Positions 1 to 6,205 of a stretch of 10,317 nucleotides of DNA are shown here, in pieces. The position numbers and the translations under genes were made by a program. Within the stretch, counting starts at the first letter, position 1, and every line of letters begins with the position of its first letter. The stretch is from Trebonia sp030042015 (lineage in GTDB: Bacteria > Actinomycetota > Actinomycetes > Streptosporangiales > Streptosporangiaceae): the NCBI RefSeq assembly GCF_030042015.1, contig NZ_JASIAL010000479.1, forward strand, positions 1-10,317, written 5' to 3'. The notes beneath the pieces were generated by a model. That model saw only the letters and a list, made by a program, of their open reading frames with translations. It was not told the DNA's origin and ran no database searches.

Positions 1-1585
1 CCGCCTTCGGCACCGGCACGTCGCGGCGCAGCAGCACCTGCCGCTGCCCCCGCAGCACCTCGCCGCTGTCCTCGGTGAGCGCCAGCGTCTGGAACTCCCC
101 CTGCACCGTGAGCAGCCCCTGCGCCAGCAGCTGGCGGACGACCCCGCGCCACTGCGCCTCGCGCAGCTCGGTGCCGATCCCGAACACGGAAAGCTCGTCG
201 TGCCGGTTCCGCCGCTCGACCACCTTGTCGGTCTTGCGGCCGAGCAGGATGTCGATGACCTGGCCGGCGCCGAACCGCTGGTCGCGCTCCCGGTCCAGCC
301 GTACGACGGTGGACAGCAGCTTCTGGGCGGGCACGGTCCCGTCCCAGACCTGCGGCGGTGACAGGCACGTGTCGCAGTTGGCGCAGGCCACGGCCCGTTC
401 GGAAAAATAGGCCAGCAGCTGGGTGCGGCGGCATTCGGTGGTCTCGCACAGCGCCAGCATCGCGTCCAGCTGGGTTTGCTGCCTGCGCCGGTGCGCCAGG
501 TCGCCCTCTGAGCTGTCGATCAGCCGGCGCTGCTGCACCACGTCGGCGAGGCCGTAGGCGAGCCAGGCGGTCGCGGGCAGCCCGTCGCGGCCGGCCCGGC
601 CGGTCTCCTGGTAGTAGCCCTCGACGGACCGCGGCAGGTCGAGGTGGGCGACGAAGCGGACGTCGGGCTTGTCGATCCCCATCCCGAACGCGATCGTGGC
701 GACTATCACGAGCCCGTCTTCGCGCAGGAACCTGGCCTGGTGGGCGGCGCGGGTGGCCGCGTCAAGGCCGGCGTGATAGGGCAGCGCGGGGATGCCGCTC
801 TCGGTGAGGAACGCGGCGATCCGCATCGTCGAGTCGCGGGACATGCAGTACACGATTCCCGCGTCGCCGGGGTGCTCGGCGCGCAGGAAGGACAGCAGCT
901 GCCGCTTGGGGTCGTTCTTGGGGACGATGCGGTAGGCGATGTTCGGCCGGTTGAACGAGGACACGAACATCTTCGCGCCGGCCAGCTTCAGCCGGATCGC
1001 GATCTCCTCGCGGGTGGCCTGGGTGGCGGTGGCGGTCAGCGCGATCCGCGGCACGTCAGGCCAGCGTTCGTGCAGCACCTGCAGTTCGAGGTAGTCGGGG
1101 CGGAAGTCATGCCCCCACTGCGACACGCAGTGCGCCTCGTCGATGGCGAACACCGAGACCTTGCCGTCATCGAGCAGCCGCAGCGTGGCGTCGCCCCGCA
1201 GCCGCTCCGGCGCGAGGTAGAGCAGGTCGAGCTCGCCGGCCTTGAACTGCTGCTCGACGACGTGCCGGGTCCCCGGGTCCTGCGTGGAGTTGAGGAAGTC
1301 GGCGCGTATCCCGAGCTGGCGCAGCCCCGCCACCTGGTCCTGCATGAGCGCGATCAGCGGCGAGACGACCACGCCGGTGCCCGGACGGACCAGCGCCGGG
1401 ACCTGGTAGCACAGCGACTTGCCGCTGCCGGTCGGCATCAGCACGAGCGCGTCGTCACCGGCGATCACGTGGGCGATGATGTCCTCCTGCTGGCCGCGGA
1501 AGCTCTCGTAGCCGAACACGCGGTGCAAGATGGCCGCCGCGCGCTCGGCGCTGTCGGCGCTGCTCTGCTCGGTGGGGGAGGACAC
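1..1585 (-). CDS. recQ: ATP-dependent DNA helicase RecQ, 3' end beyond the window
   Basis: This is a superfamily 2 3'-to-5' DNA helicase that unwinds recombination and replication intermediates. 528 codons are visible, read inward from the left edge. Motifs seen in order: the Q-motif region FRGQQ (29-33), Walker A PTGSGKS (51-57), DEAH (149-152), the RecQ aromatic-rich loop VSQWGHDFRPDY (154-165), TATAT (184-188), GMGIDKPDV (301-309) and the arginine-finger motif QETGRAGRDG (326-335). The zinc cysteines are C385, C401, C404 and C407, followed by an RQC winged-helix region from about 415. Any HRDC domain lies outside the window. The GTG at 1585 is the only start after the in-frame stop at 1595-1597. 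It lacks a clear Shine-Dalgarno, but TAGAAT ends 6 nt upstream, which suggests leaderless transcription. The gene is divergent from the DinB-fold gene. Identity is near certain; which RecQ paralogue is unknown. Confidence 0.97.
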   Translation of the reverse strand, partial: MSSPTEQSSADSAERAAAILHRVFGYESFRGQQEDIIAHVIAGDDALVLMPTGSGKSLCYQVPALVRPGTGVVVSPLIALMQDQVAGLRQLGIRADFLNSTQDPGTRHVVEQQFKAGELDLLYLAPERLRGDATLRLLDDGKVSVFAIDEAHCVSQWGHDFRPDYLELQVLHERWPDVPRIALTATATQATREEIAIRLKLAGAKMFVSSFNRPNIAYRIVPKNDPKRQLLSFLRAEHPGDAGIVYCMSRDSTMRIAAFLTESGIPALPYHAGLDAATRAAHQARFLREDGLVIVATIAFGMGIDKPDVRFVAHLDLPRSVEGYYQETGRAGRDGLPATAWLAYGLADVVQQRRLIDSSEGDLAHRRRQQTQLDAMLALCETTECRRTQLLAYFSERAVACANCDTCLSPPQVWDGTVPAQKLLSTVVRLDRERDQRFGAGQVIDILLGRKTDKVVERRNRHDELSVFGIGTELREAQWRGVVRQLLAQGLLTVQGEFQTLALTEDSGEVLRGQRQVLLRRDVPVPKA

Positions 1586-1591
1586 GCCGCG

Positions 1592-1597
1592 ATTCTA
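1592..1597 (-). promoter_or_regulatory. Candidate -10 box for a leaderless recQ transcript
   Basis: On the minus strand TAGAAT (fits TANNNT) lies 6 nt before the GTG start of recQ. That is the spacing expected if transcription begins at the start codon, as is common in actinobacteria. No convincing -35 was seen, and no Shine-Dalgarno competes. The call is inferred from spacing only. Confidence 0.4.
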
Positions 1598-1694
1598 CGG
1601 TCAGGCACCGACACGCAGTGCCCGCAACTAACGCCCGCTCGCCCGCTCGCCGCTTCGGCGCGGCGATTCGACGAGAATGACGCTGATAGGCCCT

Positions 1695-1703
1695 GGAGAG
1701 GAG
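1695..1703 (+). promoter_or_regulatory. Ribosome binding site of the DinB-fold gene
   Basis: GGAGAGGAG ends 7 nt before the GTG at 1711. It is a strong anti-Shine-Dalgarno match and fixes this start over nearby alternatives. Confidence 0.75.
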
Positions 1704-1710
1704 ACGTTCC

Positions 1711-2316
1711 GTGATCGATGGCAGTGACATTCTCGCGGCCGCGGCGGCCTGCCACGGCTTCCTTCAAGCGGCCGCCGATGCCGACTGGTCGGCGGCGGTC
1801 CCCGGCCTGGACTTCACCGTCGCCTCGGTGGTCGCCCATGCCGCCAACGGACCGCTGTGGTACGCCCTTGACCTGTGGGGCGGGCCCGGGGATGACGCCG
1901 CCTTCGACCTCAAGGTCAGCGCCGATGCCGCCAACGCCGCGCTCCTGGTCAGCCTGCGCAGCGCCGCGTGCGCCTGCGCCGCGTCGGTCGACGCCGCACC
2001 GGCGAGCACGCGCGGCTTCCACCCCGCCGGCGCCGCCGACCCCTCAGGCTTCGCCGCGATGGCCTGCGACGAGCTGCTTGTGCACACCGACGACGCTGCC
2101 AGGGGCCTGGGGCTGCGCTTCGCCCCCGACCAGGAACTGGCCGGGCGCGTCCTGGCACGGCTGTTCCCCTGGCACGATCCTGGTGACGACCCGTGGCAGG
2201 CGCTGCTGTGGGCCAACGGGCGCACCGACCTGCCGGGACGCGAAAGGCAGGCGGACTGGACCTGGCACTGCGCCCCGCTCGCCGACTGGGACGGGCGGGC
2301 GCCGGCACAGCCCTGA
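1711..2316 (+). CDS. DinB/MDMPI-fold protein (maleylpyruvate isomerase-like, mycothiol-dependent family)
   Basis: This 201-aa protein resembles the maleylpyruvate isomerase N-terminal (MDMPI_N) branch of the DinB four-helix-bundle superfamily. Its members bind a divalent metal and often use mycothiol as the thiol cofactor. The probable metal ligands are H43 in a VVAHAAN helix, plus E121 and H125 in DELLVHTDD, which matches the family pattern of one histidine in helix 2 and an E-x3-H pair in helix 3. The length fits a single-domain member with a short C-terminal extension. The start is GTG at 1711, with a strong purine-rich ribosome site GGAGAGGAG at 1695-1703. It is divergent from recQ and convergent with the OsmC gene, with a 15-bp gap, so it is probably monocistronic. 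The substrate is unknown. The family is fairly clear; isomerase activity is not implied. Confidence 0.82.
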   Translation: MIDGSDILAAAAACHGFLQAAADADWSAAVPGLDFTVASVVAHAANGPLWYALDLWGGPGDDAAFDLKVSADAANAALLVSLRSAACACAASVDAAPASTRGFHPAGAADPSGFAAMACDELLVHTDDAARGLGLRFAPDQELAGRVLARLFPWHDPGDDPWQALLWANGRTDLPGRERQADWTWHCAPLADWDGRAPAQP

Positions 2317-2331
2317 CGGGCGCGGCGCGAC

Positions 2332-2757
2332 CTACTCGATATGGGTCGTGACCGGAGTGCCGAGCTCGACCGTCCGGCTGACCGTGCAAAGGCGCTCGTG
2401 CGACTGCTTGACCGCGTCCGGGAGCAGGGCGCGTGCCTTGTCGCCGCCCGCGCCCTCCGGGAACGTGATCCGGAACGTCACGGTGATGTCCGTCAGCAGG
2501 TTGCGGCCCTTCTCGTCGCGTACCTTTTCCGCCCCCACGTCCACGACGAACGAGTCCGGCTCGGCGCGCCGCGACGTGAGGATGTCGACGTCGATCGCCG
2601 TGCACCCGCCGATCGCCGCAAGCAGGAGTTCCACCGGCGTGAAGTCGGTGCCGGCGCCGGAGCCGATGGTGAGCTGGCCGCCGTGTTCGTTGGTCACGCT
2701 GTACGTGAGGTTCGCGATCCGCTCGATCGCCACCTGGCGATGCGTTTCCTCGGTCAT
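2332..2757 (-). CDS. OsmC family protein (peroxiredoxin-like)
   Basis: OsmC/Ohr proteins are cytoplasmic dimers that reduce organic hydroperoxides through two conserved cysteines. Here the 141-aa chain carries C52 in AAIGGCTAIDVD and C124 in HERLCTVSRT, the expected positions for the reactive and resolving cysteines. E43 sits in the PVELLLAA helix. The length is typical for OsmC. The frame is open for 60 more codons upstream, but that part is basic and unlike the family, so the ATG at 2757 is preferred; GTG codons at 2766 and 2763 are alternatives. No strong Shine-Dalgarno precedes it. The gene is convergent with the DinB-fold gene and divergent from the unknown gene at 2902. The peroxidase role is inferred from the family; some OsmC proteins have unknown substrates. 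Confidence 0.93.
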   Translation of the reverse strand: MTEETHRQVAIERIANLTYSVTNEHGGQLTIGSGAGTDFTPVELLLAAIGGCTAIDVDILTSRRAEPDSFVVDVGAEKVRDEKGRNLLTDITVTFRITFPEGAGGDKARALLPDAVKQSHERLCTVSRTVELGTPVTTHIE

Positions 2758-2838
2758 GACCACCACAGTGTCAGACGAGCCAGGGGCAGGCCAGGCCCGG
2801 ACCCGGCATCTCCTAGCGTAGGTATTCGCCGACGGACC

Positions 2839-2867
2839 TTGACACCGAACACATTCAAATATACGTT
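2839..2867 (+). promoter_or_regulatory. Sigma-70-type promoter for the unknown gene at 2902
   Basis: A consensus -35 hexamer TTGACA (2839-2844) is followed, after exactly 17 nt, by TACGTT (2862-2867) as the -10. It lies in a locally AT-rich pocket between two divergent genes. Transcription would start near 2874, about 28 nt before the GTG at 2902. TATACG, overlapping at 2860-2865, is an alternative -10 with a shorter spacer. Confidence 0.6.
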
Positions 2868-2901
2868 CTAAAGCGAGATAACGCCAGATTACGCGCCGCC
2901 G

Positions 2902-3843
2902 GTGGCTGATGACATGATCCGTGCTGGTTCCGCGCATGACCTATGCGGCGGCCTGTTCGCCGACTACCCGTGCGCGGTGCGAGAGGCTGACAGGATCCGG
3001 TCCGTCCAGTCGATGGTCCTCATCGTGCGTGACGACGATGGCGACGGCGACGGCGCTCGCTTCCTCGTACTGGTCCGCGACAGCAGCGAAGCCGGGCGCG
3101 AGCCCGGCTACTCGTTCGTGCCGTGGCACGCGGACGGCCCGCTCGTCACCGTCGAGCCAGGCAGCCGCTGCCTGCCGGGCCCCGTCGCGAGCGCCATCAC
3201 GCGCGGCACGCCGATCCCGCGGCATGGGTCGCTGTTCGGGTGGCTCGACGGGAACGTGGTCAGCGCGCTGATCGCGGTGTACGCGGATCACGCGTCTGAA
3301 TACCCCGACCCGAGCTTGGCGGTGATGCCGCTCGCCGGAGCCCCCCCGGCGTCATGGCCCCCGTTCACGAGCGAGCAGCTGTTCGGATCGTGGTTCTGGA
3401 AGTACTACCGCACGATGCGGATAGTCGACCTCGCGGGCCTGATCGCGGCGCGGCCAGCCACGATCTTCTGGGTAGACACGCAAACGATGCTCGGCTGGGA
3501 CTGCTGCGTCGTCTCCCGGGACATCACAGGCGACGCGGGTTACCTGCTCCCGCGCGGCTGCTACCTGTACTACGAGGGGCCGTACCGTCCGATCAGGGGA
3601 TCCACACGGAGCGGTCGTGGGCGAAGTAGACGATGCGGGGATCGAGCTGCTGGATCGCGTCCATCCAGTCAGGGATGCCGGGCAGGGGCTGTGCGTGTCC
3701 GTCACGGCGGGCCCGCCAGGCGAGCTGGTCGGCGGCGTACTGCGTGGCCGTGTCGTGGCTTTGCCCCGCCACGATCACCGCGCCGTCCGGCCGCCGGACG
3801 ACCAGCGACTGATGGCCGTCGGTGTGGCCTGGCGTGGGCATGA
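2902..3843 (+). CDS. Unrecognised protein; 3' end possibly truncated and running antisense into the lactonase gene
   Basis: I do not recognise this family. Residues 1 to about 231 have real coding character: G/C-rich third positions and a mixed, soluble composition. There is an acidic patch DDDGDGDG (44-51), an aromatic stretch SWFWKYYR (163-170) and a Cys pair at 201-202. No signal peptide or membrane segment is evident. From about residue 232 (near 3595) to the stop at 3841-3843 the frame is simply the antisense of the lactonase 3' end. That tail is Arg/Gly/Ala-rich and looks noncoding, so the original C-terminus may have been lost by recombination or mutation. The start is GTG at 2902, with ATG at 2914 as an alternative; neither has a clear Shine-Dalgarno. 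A promoter match lies upstream at 2839-2867. CTA, ATA, ACA and CAA codons are slightly more common here than in neighbouring genes. Confidence 0.6.
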   Translation: MADDMIRAGSAHDLCGGLFADYPCAVREADRIRSVQSMVLIVRDDDGDGDGARFLVLVRDSSEAGREPGYSFVPWHADGPLVTVEPGSRCLPGPVASAITRGTPIPRHGSLFGWLDGNVVSALIAVYADHASEYPDPSLAVMPLAGAPPASWPPFTSEQLFGSWFWKYYRTMRIVDLAGLIAARPATIFWVDTQTMLGWDCCVVSRDITGDAGYLLPRGCYLYYEGPYRPIRGSTRSGRGRSRRCGDRAAGSRPSSQGCRAGAVRVRHGGPARRAGRRRTAWPCRGFAPPRSPRRPAAGRPATDGRRCGLAWA

Positions 3844-4279
3844 GGAAGACCCCGGGCAGCATCTCGACCTGGCCCGTCACCTGCTCGAACCGGCTGCCCT
3901 CGATCAGTTCGGGGAGCGTGTAGTCCGGTGTATGCCGGGCGGCGCCGAGCTCGGTTTCCTGCACGAAGACCGGTACCTGGCCAAGCAGCGGGTTGCCGCC
4001 GCAGTGGTCGAAATGCAGGTGGCAGTTCGCGACCATCCTGATGTCGGCGAGCTGCGCCCCGGCGGCCGCTAGCGCCTCGCGCAGTCCCACCCGCCGCGGG
4101 CGGTAGTGCGCGTCAACCTCTGGATGGGAGCCCATGCCCGTGTCGAACAAGAGCATTCCCTCGGGGTGGCCGACGACGTAGCCCAGGCAAGGCTCGACTC
4201 TCGGCGCCCCCGTCCCGATCTCCTCCGCTGGCCGCACGAAGTAGCCGAAATCAACACGCCGCACGCTGACGCCGGTCAT
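3593..4279 (-). CDS. Metallo-beta-lactamase-fold hydrolase, N-acyl-homoserine lactonase family
   Basis: This is a 228-aa single-domain metallo-beta-lactamase protein. The dinuclear-metal motif is intact: H87-x-H89-x-D91-H92, then H152 in PTPGHTDGH, D176 in AGQSHD and H221 in YFAHD. The short HLHFDHCGGN signature, the DTGMG strand (46-50) and the overall length match the AiiA-type AHL lactonase group, which opens the lactone ring of acyl-homoserine signals. Many family members in actinobacteria have no tested substrate, so other lactones or esters are possible. There is no signal peptide, so it acts in the cytosol. The start is ATG at 4279, with GAGG 7 nt upstream. Its 3' end is overlapped on the opposite strand by the frame of the unknown gene. 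The upstream region holds the 22-bp palindrome at 4381-4426. Confidence 0.88.
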   Translation of the reverse strand: MTGVSVRRVDFGYFVRPAEEIGTGAPRVEPCLGYVVGHPEGMLLFDTGMGSHPEVDAHYRPRRVGLREALAAAGAQLADIRMVANCHLHFDHCGGNPLLGQVPVFVQETELGAARHTPDYTLPELIEGSRFEQVTGQVEMLPGVFLMPTPGHTDGHQSLVVRRPDGAVIVAGQSHDTATQYAADQLAWRARRDGHAQPLPGIPDWMDAIQQLDPRIVYFAHDRSVWIP

Positions 4280-4527
4280 CCCTCATCCTCGCCCCCGCGA
4301 GCAGGCACCACAAGCGATAAAGCTGCCATCGCCGATGCCCGGGCTGCGTGAGCGGCGGGCTCCCGCCAGCGATCGTCGTTATCGGGGATAGAAAACCACC
4401 TTAAAAGGTGGTTTTCTATCCCCGATCATCCATCGTGGGGTCCACGTCCGGGGTGATCACCTGTCGGCTGCCTCGCAGTACCGAGCTCTTGCGGGCCGGG
4501 CAGATGAGCGTGATCGCGCGGGATGAG
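4280..4527. other. Noncoding interval between the lactonase and EamA genes
   Basis: About 250 bases with no convincing gene. It contains a small GC hairpin (GGCGGG / CCCGCC, 4354-4367) and, next to it, the perfect long inverted repeat at 4381-4426. The stretch 4381-4426 is much richer in A/T than its surroundings. No tRNA or clear promoter was found. Confidence 0.6.
4381..4426. repeat. Perfect 22-bp inverted repeat with a 2-nt centre
   Basis: The left arm, 4381-4402, begins ATCGGGGATAG and ends AACCACCTT. It is exactly repeated in reverse complement at 4405-4426, with AA between. As RNA on either strand this gives a hairpin of about 21 bp with a minimal loop. There is no T-run after either arm. 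It lies 102 nt beyond the stop of the EamA gene and 102 nt before the start of the lactonase gene, both on the minus strand. It may act as a terminator, a regulator site or a mobile palindromic element; sequence alone cannot decide. Confidence 0.9.
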
Positions 4528-5505
4528 TCATGACGACTCGTCGAGCCGCACGAGCACGACCCCGCACAGGATCAGCGCCCCGCCGAGGAACTGCATGCCC
4601 GTCGGCACTTGGTGCAGCAGCAGCCAGGCGAAGAGCACGGCGAACAAGATCTCGGCCATCCCGACGAACGAGCCGAGCTTGGCGCCCAGCCGACGGGCCG
4701 CGCCCACGCCGACGACATACGCGAAGGCCGCCGCGAGCACCGACAGCCCCAGCACCGACACCAGCCAGCTCACGCGATGGCCGAAAAGGACCACGTCCGC
4801 CGCCGAGGCGGTCAGCGGAAGCACGCGGGTCAGCCCGGCCGCGCCGAGCACGAGCGCCCCGACGATCATCGCGCCCCAGGTCATGACGACAGGCGGAAGC
4901 GGGTCAGCGTCCACCTTCGCCGAAAGGAAGAAGTACACCGCCAGGCTCACGGCGGCCCCGAGGCCCCAGAGCACCCCGACCGGATTGACGCCGCCGGCTC
5001 CGGACAGGTTCAGCATCAGCGCGAGCCCGCCGAGCGCGCCCGCGCCGCCGATCACGGTCAGCAGGCGAGGCCGCTGGCCGTGCCGCACCCACAGCCAGCC
5101 GACGACGAGCACGACGCCGAGGTACTCAAGCAGCAGCGCGACCCCCACCGGCATCCGCTCGATCGCGTTGAAGTAGCAGACCTGGCAGGACGCCACCCCG
5201 ACGAGGCCGAAGGCGATCGTCCGCCACGCCCGCCGGCGAAGCAGCGCCCAGCGCCCGCGAAGCTGCAGCAGAGCGGGGCCGGTCAGCACCAGCGCGGCGA
5301 CCGACACCCGCGCGATCACCGCGGCGGCAGGGGACCAGCCGGCGTCGATCAGCGACGTGCCGAACGTTCCCGAGGTGCCGAAGGCGGCGGCCGACAGCAG
5401 CCCAAGCGTCAGCCCGGCCCCAGCCAAGGCGCGCCCGGCGCCGCGCGGCTCGCGGGCCGCGACGCCCGGCGCGAGCCGGTCGTCAACGCTCCACCCGGTG
5501 GTCAT
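4528..5505 (-). CDS. EamA/DMT-superfamily transporter
   Basis: This is a 325-aa integral membrane protein of the drug/metabolite transporter superfamily, with two EamA repeats. A soluble N-terminus of about 28 residues is followed by roughly ten hydrophobic segments. The first begins ALAGAGLTLGLLSAAAFG and the last is FLGGALILCGVVLV near the C-terminus. A typical repeat boundary falls near residues 165-175 (LSGAGGVNPVGVLWGLGAAVS), and the end-of-repeat pattern AERMP-V/LLLEY-like (IERMPVGVALLLEYLG) is present. Members export amino acids, purines or other metabolites; the substrate cannot be predicted. The start is ATG at 5505, preceded by GGGAG at about 8 nt. It is divergent from the CGNR-type gene, which might regulate it, though nothing in the sequence proves that. 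Confidence 0.93.
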   Translation of the reverse strand: MTTGWSVDDRLAPGVAAREPRGAGRALAGAGLTLGLLSAAAFGTSGTFGTSLIDAGWSPAAAVIARVSVAALVLTGPALLQLRGRWALLRRRAWRTIAFGLVGVASCQVCYFNAIERMPVGVALLLEYLGVVLVVGWLWVRHGQRPRLLTVIGGAGALGGLALMLNLSGAGGVNPVGVLWGLGAAVSLAVYFFLSAKVDADPLPPVVMTWGAMIVGALVLGAAGLTRVLPLTASAADVVLFGHRVSWLVSVLGLSVLAAAFAYVVGVGAARRLGAKLGSFVGMAEILFAVLFAWLLLHQVPTGMQFLGGALILCGVVLVRLDESS

Positions 5506-5582
5506 CGGCCCGCTCCCTAGTCACCGTCAGCGCCGTAAGTGGTAAAAAAGACCTACGACCATGACACTACCCGCGGTCGCCG

Positions 5583-5589
5583 AAAGGGG
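5583..5589 (+). promoter_or_regulatory. Ribosome binding site deciding the CGNR gene start
   Basis: AAAGGGG lies 4 nt before the ATG at 5594. The other in-frame ATG at 5561 has no Shine-Dalgarno. The 5594 start also gives the N-terminus MLFAHDTE that fits the family. Confidence 0.5.
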
Positions 5590-5593
5590 CCAA

Positions 5594-6133
5594 ATGCTTT
5601 TTGCCCATGACACCGAGGTGTCACTCCACTCGATCGCCGCGCTGGTCAACACCGCTCGCAGCGGGAAGGAGGAGCTGCCCGACGTGGCCGCGCTTGACGC
5701 CTTCGTGGCCGAGTGGCGCTGGACCGGCAGCCGCACCCACGACCAGCAGGAACTGGGCGCGGTCAGGGCCCTGCGCCCGCGTCTTGAGCGCGTCTGGGAC
5801 ATGACCAAGGACGAGGCGGCGGACCTCGTCAACACGCTGCTCAAGGACGCGAACGCGCTGCCGCAGCTGGTCAAGCACGACGGCTGGGACTACCACGTGC
5901 ACGCCACCTCGCCGGACGCGCCGCTCGCGGACCGGATGGCGGTCGACGCGGCGATGGCGGTCGCCGACGTGATCCGCTCCGGCGAGCTGGAGCGGCTGCG
6001 GGTGTGCGCCGCCGACGACTGCGTTGACGTGCTCGTCGACCTGTCCAAGAACCGGTCCCGCCGGTTCTGCAGCCTCACCTGCGCGAACCGGGTCAACGTC
6101 GCCGCATACCGCAGCCGCCGTAGCGCCAGCTAA
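5594..6133 (+). CDS. ABATE-domain/CGNR zinc-finger protein, putative regulator
   Basis: This 179-aa protein has an N-terminal ABATE-type stress-response domain (about 1-130: FAHDTEVSLHSIAALVNT, then the DMTKDEAADLVNTLL helix). The C-terminal CGNR zinc finger (about 134-176) has cysteines C138, C143, C159 and C164 and a basic tail AAYRSRR. Such proteins are common in actinobacteria and are thought to be DNA-binding transcriptional regulators; targets are mostly unknown. The namesake CGNR motif reads CANR here (164-167). An ATG 11 codons earlier, at 5561, is in frame but lacks a ribosome site. The gene is divergent from the EamA transporter and convergent with the AarF gene. The hairpin at 6155-6205 begins 21 nt beyond its stop and could terminate it. 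Confidence 0.88.
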   Translation: MLFAHDTEVSLHSIAALVNTARSGKEELPDVAALDAFVAEWRWTGSRTHDQQELGAVRALRPRLERVWDMTKDEAADLVNTLLKDANALPQLVKHDGWDYHVHATSPDAPLADRMAVDAAMAVADVIRSGELERLRVCAADDCVDVLVDLSKNRSRRFCSLTCANRVNVAAYRSRRSAS

Positions 6134-6154
6134 GGTCCCGCCCGGCGACAGGAG

Positions 6155-6205
6155 CACTGTCATCCCGAACGAGGCGGCCCGGCTCCGTTCGGGATAATGA
6201 CTGTG
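6155..6205. repeat. Imperfect palindrome/hairpin, possible bidirectional terminator or REP-like element
   Basis: The core arms ATCCCGAACG (6162-6171) and CGTTCGGGAT (6186-6195) are perfect complements around a 14-nt G/C-rich loop. Beyond a 3-nt bulge the outer arms CACTGTC (6155-6161) and GACTGTG (6199-6205) pair with one mismatch. It sits between the convergent CGNR and AarF genes and overlaps the AarF 3' end. There is no U-tract on either side. The shape and the short overlapping coding tail resemble a dispersed palindromic element, but only a genome-wide search could show copies. Confidence 0.65.

Noticed and set aside
644..1714. Long plus-strand open frame of 356 codons across the recQ region
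   Set aside because: It is antisense to recQ, which carries every helicase motif; its composition is the Arg/Gly/Val/His-rich pattern typical of a shadow in GC-rich DNA.
2341..2871. Plus-strand open frame opposite the OsmC gene
   Set aside because: OsmC is well supported by both cysteines and length; this frame is its complement.
4504..4533. Nine-codon open frame after the palindrome
   Set aside because: Too short and without a ribosome site; nothing supports translation.
4609..5520. Plus-strand open frame of 303 codons opposite the EamA gene
   Set aside because: It is antisense to a ten-segment transporter; the composition is His/Arg/Gln-rich, as expected of a shadow.
5520..5570. Possible promoter between the EamA and CGNR genes (GTCACC, 17 nt, TAAAAA)
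   Set aside because: The -35 matches only three of six positions, so it is too weak to annotate.
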